DNA from: Bettongia penicillata ogilbyi
Taxonomy: Eukaryota; Chordata; Mammalia; Diprotodontia; Potoroidae
NCBI GenBank assembly: GCA_023548195.1
Contig: JAJHZJ010000532.1
Location: forward strand, 2,181,725-2,245,724
Direction: 5' to 3'
Length of the DNA: 64,000 bases
Shown: positions 33,201 to 43,964 of the stretch, piece by piece
How positions within the stretch are numbered: position 1 is the stretch's first letter
Layout of the letters: each line of letters begins with the position of its first letter
Translations under genes and position numbers: made by a program
The notes under the pieces: generated by a model
The model's database searches: none
Seen by the model: only the letters and a program-made list of their open reading frames with translations
What the model was told of the DNA's origin: nothing

Positions 33201-33749
33201 CTTTTGTTTCCATATTTGTACGTCTTTTAAAATCTGATCTCCTCTACAAGCTGCTTGTGTAGCAACATCAGTTTCTCTCAATACCTTCTTCTTACCTGTA
33301 AGAATAACTTTTTTTTAAAAAATGTATTTTACTTTTAATTTATGGAATAAAACAAGCATTTCCATAACACAGCAAAGCAAAACGGATGATTGCACAAGAA
33401 ATGGGAAACCTACTATGCACAACTTTCAAATTCCTTTCAAATACACAATAAAATAGGGAGCAAGAATAATTTTTAATTCTTTCTTCAAAGTTTTTGCTTT
33501 CAAGGGTCTCATCATTTTTGAACCAGTTCTATTTTTTGTAGTTTTAGGCTAGAGAATCCTATCTAGCTTTTCTCTTAGTTTTCTGGAACCCAATTTTCTA
33601 AGTCCTACATCACATTTCAGACTATGTCTATTGCTCCCCTCTTTATCCATCGACTTGTCTATCCTTATCTAAGATGATGGTGATCTCTGTCCCAGGTTCC
33701 CACCGTTTCCATTTCTGGGTTACAGAAATAGACTTTTAGCCATTCTCCT
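33201..33749. other. Unassigned sequence
   Basis: Possibly further CR1 relic, too degraded to call. AATTTATGGAATAAAACAAG near 33345 may be part of an old repeat. Confidence 0.3.
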
Positions 33750-34320
33750 TCCAATCCTGCTCCCCTCTCCCTTATCCTGCCAGTTTAATCTTCATGTACA
33801 ACTCTGATGAGCTGACTCCCTTGCTCAGAAACCTTTAAAGGCTTCCTCCTGCTTACCAGATTCATTAGAAAGCTTTCAATGCTTAGCTCTCAAGGGATCA
33901 TTCCCACTATGCTTAGATCTAACTTGGATCACTCAGTGCCCCTTAACAACGTTCTCCCATGTCTTTGCTCAAACCATTCCCTCCTCTTGAAACACCCCTC
34001 TCCCCTCCTCCATTTCCTCCAACTTATTATACTTATTTTCCAAAGCCCAATTCCAGGATCACCTCCCTCCTGAAGACTTTCAGATTTCCACATTCAAGAA
34101 TGAATGTCCTCTTCTAAAATATGATTGTACAGCTGGTGCCTGTCTTATGGCACCTGCTGGTATAGTTATTTGTGCACTTGCCTATCTAATTAATTATCTA
34201 CCCTACAACTGTAAGCTCCTTAAGGAAAGAGAATATATCTTTTTTCACTGTCATGAAGCCCTTAGCACAACGAATTGCTCACTGAGTACTCAATAAATCT
34301 GCTGAATAAATGAATGAATG
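33750..34320 (+). mobile_element. L2-type LINE 3' end, plus strand
   Basis: The L2 3' order is visible: TGACTCCCTTGCTCAGAAAC, GTCTTTGCTCAAACCATTCC, CCAAAGCCCAATTCCAGGAT, AACTGTAAGCTCCTTAAGGA, AGCCCTTAGCACAACGAATT, and GAGTACTCAATAAATCTGCT. It ends in (TGAA)n at 34310-34322. Confidence 0.75.
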
Positions 34321-34699
34321 AACAGTATGCTAATAAAATTCTATCGTGTCTGTGAAGAATGCAAAAACACCTCATGAACATGCTTATCAATGAGAACAAG
34401 AATATAGAGTATCACAGAATTTAGGTCAGAAGGAGGTCAGGAAGATTCTAGTAACCGTTAAATCAAAGATGAGGTTTAGCAAATGAGGGTCTGTGTTCTA
34501 ATCCAGATATACTTCTAACAATGTTATTTGCCTTCTTTACCCTCATTATAACACACAATGCCCTAGAAGGCATTCCCCACTGGCAGAAGTCATCCCAGAT
34601 CAGAATGAACAGGCACGTAGCCAGCACTGAACTTAGAGGCACCCTATCTTCCGTCTGGAACAACGTAGCATGCGCTCAACCAACACACACCATTTCCTT
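34321..34699. other. Unique sequence
   Basis: No repeat or gene recognised. Confidence 0.4.
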
Positions 34700-34885
34700 C
34701 TTGGCCCCACTCCATGAGAGGACCAATCCAAGTCAACTGCAGGTCATGTCATCATCTTGATGCCATGGTCCTCTTCCAGAAGGAAGGACAAACGCAGCCT
34801 GTGAGCAGCAGTTCCTCTCCTCCTCTTCCTCCTTCTCCCCCTCCCCCTTCTCCTTCTTCTTCTCTCCTCTCCTCTCCTCTCTTCT
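34700..34885 (+). mobile_element. RTE-tailed SINE 3' fragment and a CT-rich tract
   Basis: At 34725-34795: CAAGTCAACTGCAGGTCATG, CATCATCTTGATGCCATGGT and CCAGAAGGAAGGACAAACGC, the same tail as in the SINEs at 1.2 and 35.2 kb. At 34815-34885 the plus strand is nearly pure C/T (CCTCCTCTTCCTCC and CTCTCCTCTCCTCTC). Confidence 0.7.
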
Positions 34886-35219
34886 GGTGTTCTACCAAGG
34901 CGAAGGTACACTCCACATCCAAAAGCTGCCTTTTTTTCCTTTCGGGTTTACTGGCTACATTTCTTGCTCAAAGATCAAGCCTTAACCCAATTCACTCTGG
35001 AGCTCCTAGACTGGGCAACAAGTCCCCACTCACCTAGCACAAGTCATTGTAATTACTAAACAGTAATTGTTTCTCTTTCACCCAGGAACCTGAGAGTCTT
35101 CCCTTCCTAGTTTTTTGTGGCTGTTGTTGTTTTTTAATTAAAGGAGCCATCCCTTGAGTGACTACTTAAAGAAGATTATTCATTGAATGGGTGTATCTCA
35201 CTCAAGGTGAGAATGCTAT
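34886..35219. other. Unique sequence
   Basis: No repeat or gene recognised. Confidence 0.4.
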
Positions 35220-35425
35220 AGACCTTAGCCTGAAAGGGCCAGGGTCTCCCACTGCATCCTGGGCCATCTCCACTCGTTCTCTCTGGACCCAGGTGACTCA
35301 GGAGGAGAAGGTGAGGCTGGTGACCTTGCACAGCCCTCCCTCCCTCAAATCAAAGTCAGCTGCAAGTCATGTCATCATCTTGAGGTCATGGTCCTCTATG
35401 AGAACAAAGGACAAATACAACAAAG
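35220..35425 (+). mobile_element. RTE-tailed SINE, plus strand, head diverged
   Basis: CATCCTGGGCCATCTCCACT, GGAGAAGGTGAGGCTGGTGA, CAAGTCATGTCATCATCTTG, GGTCATGGTCCTCTATGAGA and AAAGGACAAATACAACAAAG. The last block parallels the RTE 3' end. Confidence 0.8.
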
Positions 35426-36179
35426 TCCAACAAATAAGCAGACAGAGACATAAAGGAAATATCTTGGTGGTCGTTCCAGACCAGGTCAGCCACAGACCTT
35501 TGCTGTCTACCAGAGCTCTGCCTTTAATACCCTCCCTGTGCACAGTCAACATCTCTTAAGAGCCCTCTATGTACCAGGCACTCTGCTGGGCACACGGGGA
35601 GACAAAAACAAAAAGGAAACAGTCTCTGCATAATTGTATCCAAAAGATTCAGTTTCAGAAAACAATGGCAAATAACGACATGGCCGTCCCCAATTAATAT
35701 AAGGACGGCAAGGATTTTCCACGTGAAAGGAAAGCCCTGGATTCTCTGGATTCCAAAAGCCCTGCCTGGACCATCATGATCTTCCCTCTTATGTTGTTCC
35801 ACTTACCTTGGTGGAAATGACAATGGTTGTTAACTGGCAGTGTTACCTATCTCCAAAACAGAGGTTGAATTTGTAACTTGCATATTGATTAAAATGATTT
35901 CTTTTTAAGCACATATAAAATGGGGGGTTGGGGGGAAATAATAGCTGGCAGCTTTATATTTTTTTCAGAATAGGAAAAATCAGACTCATAAACAGAGATT
36001 TCCAAATGGCAATATCCTTCCTTAAAGAGATTTTAAAGCCTTGGTAAAAGCACTTAAAGATTTGTGAACAATAATTATACAGTCTAGATTTCACTCTTAA
36101 TAAGTATTCTTACCAAATCTTCGGAGTAGCTACTGCTACTAAAGACAAAGCGCAAAGTGGGATTATAGTCTGCAGAGGC
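35426..36179. other. Unique sequence with two short repeat pieces
   Basis: 35560-35615 resembles the dispersed repeat at 9.34 kb. A 38-bp string at 35966-36003 recurs at 42135-42172. No gene recognised. Confidence 0.4.
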
Positions 36180-36450
36180 TTTATGTATGTATGTGTTTGC
36201 ATATGCATGTACAAATATATGTATATGTGTGTGAAAATATATGGATATGTACGTCATATATATGCATATGTCAGCACAGGGGAGCATAAGAGGAAAAGAC
36301 CTAAAGATATAAAACAGATAAGTAAATATAGCAATCAATCATCCAGTCAGCAAACATCTACTAAGAACCTTCAACGTAGCAGGCATTGTTAGGAGTTGAG
36401 GATACATATACAGTAGATGAAACATTCCCTGCTCCCATGGAGTAAGTGAC
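36180..36450. repeat. ATGT-type microsatellite and dispersed repeat fragment
   Basis: 36181-36262 is alternating ATGT/ATAT text. 36330-36450 is the dispersed repeat also seen at 9.34 kb (CAATCAATCATCCAGTCAGC, AGGAGTTGAGGATACATATA). Confidence 0.6.
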
Positions 36451-36560
36451 AAATCACTGCTATGTATGACAATACAAAGGTATCATAATACAAGAACTGG
36501 GAAATACAATTATTAGAAATTCTTGTTATAACTTTTGAGGTCATATTTTCTTTGCCACTT

Positions 36561-36570
36561 CATATGATTT
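36561..36570 (+). repeat. Target-site duplication, RTE 3' side
   Basis: CATATGATTT, identical to 40652-40661. It marks the 3' boundary of the RTE insertion. Confidence 0.85.
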
Positions 36571-36627
36571 GCTTGTGGTCCTTCATTCTCAAAGAGGAAC
36601 AAAATGACGTCACCACGATAAAGTGAA

Positions 36628-37364
36628 ATTTCAGTGTGTCCAATCGTGGCCGACCAGACCAACATGAGCTTGGAATGCTCCACCACAGGTCAGGCACAGA
36701 TAGTCCGTGTGAATATTTGGGGTGGATATCCCAAATTTGTGCATCTTGTGTTTACTTTGTGCTGTCTCAGTTCTGCTTTGCTCAGAGTACAGGACCCTTT
36801 CTGATGTGGGCACGCCATGCTCAGCAGACCTGTGCCAGTGTCTCACATGTTGCACAGTTAAATTCAAAGTTTTTGAGAGAGACCTTGAGAATGTCCTTGT
36901 ATCGCTTCTGGAAACCATGTGATCACCTGCCCCATGCAAGTTCTCCATAAAAGTCTTTTTGGCAAGCATACATTTTGCATTCAAGCAACGTGGCCAGCCC
37001 ATTGGAGTTGCACTCTCTGAAGCATAGTTTGAATACTTACTTAGCAGTTCAACTCAAGCAAGGACTTCAGTGTCTGGTACCTTATCGTGCCAGGTGATCC
37101 CCAGAATATTCCTAAGACAGTTCAAGTGGAAGTGATTCAGTTTCCTGGCATGGCACTGGTAGACTGTCCATGTTTCACAGGCATACAACAATGAGGTCAG
37201 CACAATAGCTCTGGAGACCTTCAGTTTGGTAGTCAGTCTAATACCTCTTCTCTCCCAAACTTTTCCTCAGAGTCTCCCAAACACTGAGCTAGCTCTGGCA
37301 ATGCGTGCATCAACCTCGTTGTCAATGTGTACACCTAGAAAGTACACTACCACGGTAAGTGAAC
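36628..37364 (-). pseudogene. RTE C-terminal region with zinc-finger-like end
   Basis: On the minus strand, 37364-37050 codes for a degraded connection segment (TWTVYQCHARKLNHFHLNCL). From 37002 to 36631 a frame ends with YLCLTCGGAFQAHVGLVGHD and WTH: two Cys and two His spaced as in a C2H2-type finger, as RTE proteins of this type have at their C-terminus. Frame changes separate it from the polymerase domain. Confidence 0.8.
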
Positions 37365-38633
37365 TTATGCATTCAAAACTTCTCCATTTGCTGTAATCAA
37401 TGGTTTCATGTATGGATGGTGTGGTGGTGGCTGATGAACCTGTGTTTTCTTGATGTTAATTATTAGGCCAAAACTAGCACAGGCAGCAGAGAATTGATCC
37501 ATACTTTGCTGCATCTCAGCTTCAGAGGCTGCATTGAGTGCACAATCATTTGCAAACAGAAAATCATGCACTAACCCTCCCTCCACTTTGGTCTTGGCTT
37601 GTAGACTTTTCAAATTGAAGAATTTAGCATCAGTACGGTAGCTGACCTTGATGTCGTGTTCATCCTCATTGAAAGCGTTTGACAACATGGTTGGAAACAT
37701 CATGCTAAAAAGCATGGGAGCAAGCACACAGCCCTGTTTCAGTCCATTGATGACTGGGAAGGCACGAAAGCTTTGTCCACTATCCAGAACCTGTGCAAAC
37801 ATGCCATTATGAAATTGATGTGCAATACTGATGAACTTCTCCTGGCAACCAAATTTTGACATAATTTTCCATAAGCCCTCATGACTAACAGTGTCAAAGG
37901 CCTTGGTCAGATCTACAAATGTTGTGTACAGACCTCTGTTTTGCTCCTGGCATTTCTCCTGGAGTTGTCAGGCAGCAAACACCATATTGACTGTTCCTTG
38001 GCCCTTTCTGAAGCCACGCTGGCTCTCAGGTAGATGACCATCTTCCAGGTGAAGGATCAGCCTATTAACAAGGACTCGAGAAAGAATTCTGTCAGCAATG
38101 ACTAAGAGAGAGATCCCCCTGTGATTGTAGCAGGACAATCTATTCTCTTTGCCCTTATAGAGATGGACAATGGAGGCATCCTTGAACTCCTGGGAGATAA
38201 CCTCCTCTTGCCATATAACCTGGAAAATTTCAGTCAGCTTTTGTATGAGCAATGGTTTCCCTATATCAGCTGGAACAGAATCAGCACCAGGTGCTTTGCC
38301 ACATGAAAGAAGTCTAATGGCCCTCAAAACCTCTCCCTCAGTTGGAAGTTCAGCTAAGGAGGGATTGACTTCAACCTGAGGAAAATGGTCAATGGCTTCA
38401 ACATTGATTGATGATGGTTTTTTGAGAACACTATGGAAGTGTTCAGTCCATCTCTGTAGGATCCTGTCCTTTTCACTACTCAATGTGGCTCCATCAGCAC
38501 TGAGTAGTTGTGATACACCATAGGTTTTTGGTCCATAAATAGCTTTCAAGGAATTATAAAAGCACTTTGGATTGTTATTATCAGCATAAAATTGAATTTC
38601 ATCTGCCTTCTTGCTGAGCCAAGAATTCTGCAT
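37365..38633 (-). pseudogene. RTE reverse transcriptase domain remnant
   Basis: One reading frame runs from 38633 to 37365, interrupted by a TGA at 37968-37970. Boxes in order: GKAPGADSVPADI, ASIVHLYKGKENRLSCYNHR, PESQRGFRKGQGT, then past the stop VDLTKAFDTV, NGLKQGCVLAPMLFSMMF, and FLFANDCAL. The TGA lies where a CGA Arg codon is expected, so it fits CpG decay. In the FADD box the first Asp is Asn (FAND), which would abolish polymerisation even if the stop were read through. Confidence 0.92.
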
Positions 38634-38929
38634 CTCTCTAAGCTTTGCTTGTACTTTGCTTTTGATGGAATTAAATACTGCTATCTTAGGGGTGGATGAA
38701 CTATCCTGCTGGTAAATCCCATGAAGTTCTTGTTTTTCATTTAGCAGCTTCTGAATTTCCCCATCATTTTCATCAAGTCAGTCTTGGTGTTTGCAAGTGT
38801 TCTGATCCAGATGAGTAAATGCAGTGCTGTAAACCAAATCTCTGAAAGCTGACCACTCCTTTTCTGCCACTTTTGTCAACTGGGTGTTGGCTCAACTTTC
38901 CCTCCAACTCAGCATCAAACTGTCCATGT

Positions 38930-39800
38930 TCAGAAGAGCTCTAATTTGTTGACACTAATTCTTCTAGCAGTGATTTTGCCTTGGGGGAGGCTCTTTTGAT
39001 GAATGTGAATATTTAGTTTGGAAAGGATAAGTCTATGATCAGTCCCGCACTCTGCCCCACATGTTGCCTTTGTCACTCTCACATTTTGTCTGTCTCTTCT
39101 CCTTACAATCACATAATCTGTTAGATGCCCTTATTTGCTGCAAAGGTGCATCCATGAAATTTTATTGTGTTTAGGCAAACAGAAGACAGCGTTAGTGATG
39201 AGAAGGTCATGGGACGCACAAGTCATCAGCAATAAATGACCATTGCTGTTGCTGTTTCCCACTCCATTCCTCCCTAGGACTCCCTGCCAAGTCTGGTAAT
39301 CTGAGCCTACTCTAGCATTAAAGTCACCCAGTATTATTATAAGCTTGTCCTCTTTTGGCACATTGACAATTAGGGTCTCCAGGTCTTCATAAAACTTTTC
39401 TTTGACTTCATCAGGGTTTGTCATGTGGGAGCATAGGCACTGATGATGGTGACATGGCATTTTCCTGAGAGTGGCAATCGCACTGTCGTGAGCCTGTCAT
39501 TCACTCCTTTTGGCAGGCATACCAGCTTGCTGATTAGATTAGTTTTGATTGCAAAACCCACACCAGCTTCACGGAGCTCCCCTTCACTGCACTCACACCA
39601 GACAAAGGTGTATCCAGCTCCAACTTCAGTAAGCTGGCCTTCATTTGCTAGCCTTGTTTCACTCATGGCTGCTATTTAGACGCGATACCTGTTGAGTTCT
39701 CTTGCAACAAGAGCAGTTCTTCTTTCAGGTCTACTGAATTTTGTGTGCACATGTTCCATGTGTCAATGGTGAGTGCAACCATCTTTGCAGATGTTTTCAT
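38930..39800 (-). pseudogene. RTE endonuclease domain remnant
   Basis: Minus-strand translation pieces in order: TIDTWNMCTQ near 39760 (N-terminal Asn-containing box), ISETRL-like MSETRLANEGQLTEVGAGYT near 39660 (catalytic Glu), HVTIISAYAPT at 39425, then in another frame IIILGDFNARVGSD (GDFN box) near 39335, and GTDHRLI near 39045 (Asp-His box). These are the boxes of the exonuclease-endonuclease-phosphatase fold used by RTE and L1 to nick DNA. A TAA near 39690 and at least two frame changes break the domain. Confidence 0.9.
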
Positions 39801-40651
39801 ACATTTTGTACATTTTTTTGTGTTTTGACCACATAGTGGGATTCCTCAACTGCCACAGTAGTCAGGCCAGGGTTGGGTAAGCAGAAATGTTTAGGGCACC
39901 TTTTCTAGCCCCCTTCCTCACACTAGGAGGTGAGCAATGCAATCCTTAAAAGGCTGCTCAGACATCCAGGGGGCTGCTGAGTCCCGCTGCTGTTTCCAGT
40001 GAGAAATGATCTTATAGCATGGGCCACCCGTGTGCAGAGTTGTGACTACAACTCCCAGTGCATCTGCACCTGTTGCTTCATCACTTGCGTGTCACCACAG
40101 GACTGTGAGGAATAATAGTGAAGTGGTATGGGTGATGTCTTTTGGTTATTGCATAAACTGGATTTAAGTGAGGCAGAGTTTCATGACGTTATCAGCCTCA
40201 CTCGCTCCTCCAGGCATCATAGTCCAGTGGCAGGACAGACTCAAGATGGCTGGTGATGGCTCAGGATGCAATGGATGACCAGGGCATCTTCAGCGTCTAA
40301 CCAAATTCTAAGCACTCCATATCACCTGCTTCATCTGCTTTCATGACCGTTGGAACAAATTGTTCCCACCCACCAGAGGATTTCACCACAGGAAGTCTTC
40401 ACATGCTTGGGGTAGATGCCCCCCTAACTCACCAATAGGTTTGAGAACCCTTGGTTACCCTCAACCTGGTTTGGCCCATCTACTGAAACGGTTTACCTGG
40501 GTGTGGCTGCTGCATATGCTGCAGCTTCTTGGAGCCATAGGTGAGAGTTAGGTGGAACAGGTGGACACCAAAGGTAGAAAGACCCCGAAAAAGGCTCAGC
40601 AGCCATCACACCAAAGGTACTGGTCCTCCCTGAACACACCCTACACCCTAA
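39801..40651 (-). other. RTE 5' region (putative 5' UTR and promoter)
   Basis: Repeat-free, moderately GC-rich text between the endonuclease and the 5' duplication; the minus strand begins TTAGGGTGTAGGGTGTGTTC. It has no long frame. I assign it to the element because the duplication lies beyond it. Confidence 0.65.
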
Positions 40652-40661
40652 CATATGATTT
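40652..40661 (+). repeat. Target-site duplication, RTE 5' side
   Basis: CATATGATTT, identical to 36561-36570. The next SINE begins immediately after, with AATGGCACAGTGG. Confidence 0.85.
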
Positions 40662-40908
40662 AATGGCACAGTGGATAGAGCACCAGGTCTAGACTCAGGA
40701 AGATTCTTCTTCCTGAGTTCAAATCTGGCTTCAAGACATTTTACTAGGTGTGTGAACCTGGGCAAGTCACTTAACCCTGTTTGTCTCAGTTTCCTCATCT
40801 GTAAAATGAGTCAGAGAAGGAAATGGCAAACCACCCCAGTATCCTTGTCAAGAAAACTCAAAATGGAGTCATGAAGATGTGGACACGACTTAAACAACTC
40901 AACATTAA
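40662..40908 (+). mobile_element. MAR1-like SINE, plus strand
   Basis: GGCACAGTGGATAGAGCACC, core TGGGCAAGTCACTTAACCCT, CTCAGTTTCCTCATCTGTAA, GAGAAGGAAATGGCAAACCA, tail GTCAAGAAAACTCAAAATGG, ending in TTAAACAACTCAAC. The first bases of the head are absent, possibly because the RTE target lies there. Confidence 0.9.
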
Positions 40909-41345
40909 CATATGGCTCAGTGCTGGGAACGAAATCCTTTATACAATGCAGGTATTTTATTTGCCTCACAACACAAGCTATTTATCAGCAGTCCATTTCA
41001 ACCCCTTTTGAGGGCCACTATTAAATACATGCACCACAGCAAACACATGACATCCTTTGGGAATAAGGCTCAAAACCACGTTGGAGCCTTTTAAATAGTT
41101 GTATGTGATTAGACAGGTAATTCATAGAGATTGTGGTTTGAGTTGGGTTTTGAGGAAAGGAGACTTCTCAGTAAATGTGGTGTTGATTGAACCTTAATTC
41201 CTTTCTAATATTTTATGCTGCTGTTACACTTTATGAGGCACTGGATTTTGGGCAGTCTGCTGAAGTTGAAATGTTATAAAATCTCTTATTTGTTATTTGG
41301 GATTTCTTTTTAATATTTGAGGTTTATTGTTAGGATGAATTGTAG
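40909..41345. other. Unique sequence
   Basis: No repeat or gene recognised. Confidence 0.4.
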
Positions 41346-41349
41346 AATA

Positions 41350-41715
41350 CGCAGGGAATCAGACCTAGAGTCCAGGGTCAATTCTTTCATTAATTGTTTG
41401 AACTGGGCATACCATTCAGTCACTTATCCTCTCTGAATCTCAGTATCCCTGTCTGAATAATGAGGGGATCTGAATAGATTTAGATTCTGCACTGAGCTCC
41501 ATGGATGGGGGAACAATTTCATCCTTATTTTCATTAGCCTTTAACTGAAAGTTGGCATTTCCTTTTATTATGAACATAGGCAACAAATATGACTCTGAGA
41601 AGAAGCCTGAAATCTTCCTCAGAGTGCCAAAGGGTCCATGAAACAAGTAGAACCCCTAGTCTGGATTGTCTTCAAGATCTCTAGGCTTTTGTCTCAGGCG
41701 CAGAGGAACTGAAGA
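41350..41715 (+). mobile_element. MIR-type SINE, plus strand, split by a hAT element
   Basis: Left part to 41476: ACCTAGAGTCCAGGGTCAAT, CTGAATCTCAGTATCCCTGT and TGAGGGGATCTGAATA. Right part from 41660: CTGGATTGTCTTCAAGATCT. Confidence 0.65.
41477..41659. mobile_element. hAT-type miniature element, degraded
   Basis: The interior (CCATGGATGGGGGAACAATT, CTTATTTTCATTAGCCTTTA, CTGAAAGTTGGCATTTCCTT, ACTCTGAGAAGAAGCCTGAA, GTGCCAAAGGGTCCATGAAA) shares parts with the element at 11.85 kb. The flanks TCTGAATA (41469-41476) and TCTGGATT (41660-41667) match at 6 of 8 bases. The ends are worn, so the boundaries are approximate. Confidence 0.55.
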
Positions 41716-41774
41716 CAAACTGAAAGGGTGGAAAGAGGCAGACAGCAGGAGAAATGGACCCACTGTGCCATATC

Positions 41775-41990
41775 TATAGAGGTGGCTCAGTGGATAGAAT
41801 GCTGAGCCTGAAAGATCTGAGTTCAAATCCTAGCTGTGTGACCCTGGGGGCTCACTTAACCTGTTTGCCTCAGGTTCCTCATCTACAAAATAAGAGGTAT
41901 AATGATAGCACCTGCCTCTCAGGGTTGTGGTAAGGATCACATGAAGTAATACTTGCAAAGTCCTTGCAAACAAACCATAAAGGGCTGCAG
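41775..41990 (+). mobile_element. MIR-type SINE, plus strand
   Basis: GAGGTGGCTCAGTGGATAGA, TAGCTGTGTGACCCTGGGGG, CCTCATCTACAAAATAAGAG, GGGTTGTGGTAAGGATCACA and AATACTTGCAAAGTCCTTGC. Confidence 0.85.
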
Positions 41991-42061
41991 CATTGCTGGC
42001 TGACTATTGAGTGAAGAAAACTAGAAAGAAGGTTATTAGCAAACACAAAGGTCTACGATGG

Positions 42062-42062
<1 letters not shown>

Positions 42063-42136
<74 letters not shown>
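42063..42136. repeat. Perfect (CT)n dinucleotide microsatellite
   Basis: About 36-37 uninterrupted CT units. The RE-repeat peptide on the minus strand is an artefact of it. Confidence 0.98.
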
Positions 42137-42137
<1 letters not shown>

Positions 42138-43194
42138 AATAGGAAAAATCAGACTTATAAACAGATATTTCTGAATACCAAGTTTCATCCCTGACTGTAA
42201 TTATAAATCTCCAAATAATCAAGTTTACAATGGAAGTAATTACAAAACCTGAAAGGCTGAAGTTAGAGCCACATGAAATGGATGTGCCTCTCAGTCTTCA
42301 AATGGTGAAGACACATGGTGGTGGAAGGAAGGAGGGGAGGGACTTTTCTTGGGCTGTTTCTACTAACTGGTGTTTTCTTCACATTCTTGATTTGGTCCAA
42401 TTAATGTTCTATATACTTATCAAAAGCCTCAAATGCTTCAGGAAACATGTCTTGGCGTCCTGGCTGCCTGGCTAGACGTCTCCAAGGACAACAGCTGCTT
42501 ATTTATGTCTCCTTCTTTCTGAATCCTCATGTTTCTGGCACATGATCATCACGGCCCACAATTCTTTCTCATTTCCATTGTTCTGTAAGATCCCCAGTTT
42601 ATGGACCCAGGCTGTACACTAAGGCAGGGGATCACCGTTCCAGCGCTCAACTTAGTAACCAACCTTGCTTAAAGCTCTGAAATCAATTAGTGCTGCAAGT
42701 CCTGGGAAAACAAAGAGACTAGCACCAAAGGAAAGGTAAAATAAGTTTCTGCAGGGAAAACAAATGTCATTGGTATTTCAGTCATACAGAGCAGTAAAAC
42801 TGATTCAATTTCTCCAGCCTAAGAGCTGACATATAAAGTGCCAAGAATGTAATAATGAAGCGTTCACAGTTTGCCAGCAATTCTATCTATAAATGGCCAA
42901 TGTGGGCCTCTCAATCTTTTTTATTATTATTTGGGAAAAGGAAAAGGGACCCAAATCAATAAGCCAATTCTTTGCTCAGATACCATGCACCCATCCATTA
43001 TAAAAATGACTTTCTAAACATTTTGTAAACAAATATATTAATCAGAGTGGTACAGGGTAGAATTTAACACAATGTGATGATACTCCTAGGACAAGAGAAA
43101 GAAACATTGTTTTCATAGCCGATGTCCCCCATGAACATCATATCATAAGTATGAGTATTAAAGGAAGCAGCATTATAGAGTGGGGAAAGCCATT
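42137..43194. other. Unique sequence, part possibly conserved
   Basis: 42600-42930 is repeat-free and AT-rich with sharp motifs (CAATTAG near 42684, TATAAATGGCC near 42890). No gene recognised. Confidence 0.35.
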
Positions 43195-43930
43195 TTTTAA
43201 GCCACAATTTTTAAAAAAGGCTAATCACAAATGCAATACAAATCAAAATAACTGAGGTTTCCACCTAACCTACTAAAAAGATGATAAACACTAAATGGTC
43301 AATGCTGGAGGGGCTGGGAGACGACTGGCCCTGGAATACACAGGTGGGACTGAGAGTGGGTCCAACCTCTGTCACTAAACTGTTCATAGCTTTCAAACCA
43401 GCAATCTCAGTACTGAAAACATGTCTCAAGGAGGTGAGACAGAAAGGTTCCATCTACACCAAAATATACTTATTATGGCAAAAAACTGGGAACAAACTGG
43501 CTGTCTCAGGATGCAGGAATGACAAATTATAGTGTGAAAATGTAATGTATTATTTACCTGAAGAAACTAGGACTTCAGTACTAGCATGACATAGTGGAGA
43601 CAGGACCAGCCAGGGGTCGGGAAGTTTGAGTCCTGGGTTTGAATCCCGCCTCTGACAGGATTTATATTTATGGGTTTATGCTTAACCTCACAGGGTGCCA
43701 GACAATTCTCTCAAGAGTGGATTATAGTAAAAGTGGAAGCTGTTTCCACACCAGAATTTCCCTACACAAACAAAATCATAGGCCTGGGAGCGGGGGGAGG
43801 GGAAGCTTATGACAAACAGGAGAAATTCAGAGAAGCATGGGAATGAAACATCTGTATGCAATGATGCAATGAGACAGAAGCACCAGAATATTACACACAA
43901 TTACTACAATAAGATAAATGAAAGCAATGC
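43195..43930 (+). mobile_element. Old L1 3' region, plus strand, split by a MIR
   Basis: 43195-43560 carries AATCACAAATGCAATACAAA, TCAATGCTGGAGGGGCTGGG, CCAAAATATACTTATTATGG and TGGCAAAAAACTGGGAACAA, the order of an L1 ORF2 end. 43575-43720 is a MIR fragment (GGGGTCGGGAAGTTTGAGTC, GTTTGAATCCCGCCTCTGAC). 43815-43930 resumes L1 text (AGAAATTCAGAGAAGCATGG). Heavily diverged. Confidence 0.6.
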
Positions 43931-43964
43931 TAAAATGCTGTTTTAAAACATGCTATGGTGGTAG

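Larger units (their letters stand above)
36571..40651 (-). mobile_element. Nearly complete RTE-type LINE, minus strand
   Basis: A 4.08-kb element bounded by perfect direct repeats CATATGATTT at 36561-36570 and 40652-40661. On the minus strand it has a roughly 0.85-kb 5' region (40651-39800), an apurinic-type endonuclease, a reverse transcriptase, a C-terminal zinc-finger-like end and a short 3' end reading TCTTTGAGAATGAAGGACCA. The domain order, the single ORF and the lack of an ORF1 fit the RTE clade. The ORF is broken in many places, so the copy is dead. Confidence 0.93.

Noticed and set aside
39443..39679. Plus-strand 78-codon frame inside the RTE
   Set aside because: It is the antisense shadow of the endonuclease domain on the minus strand.
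42004..42222. Frame with an Arg-Glu dipeptide repeat
   Set aside because: It is a translation of the perfect (CT)n microsatellite.
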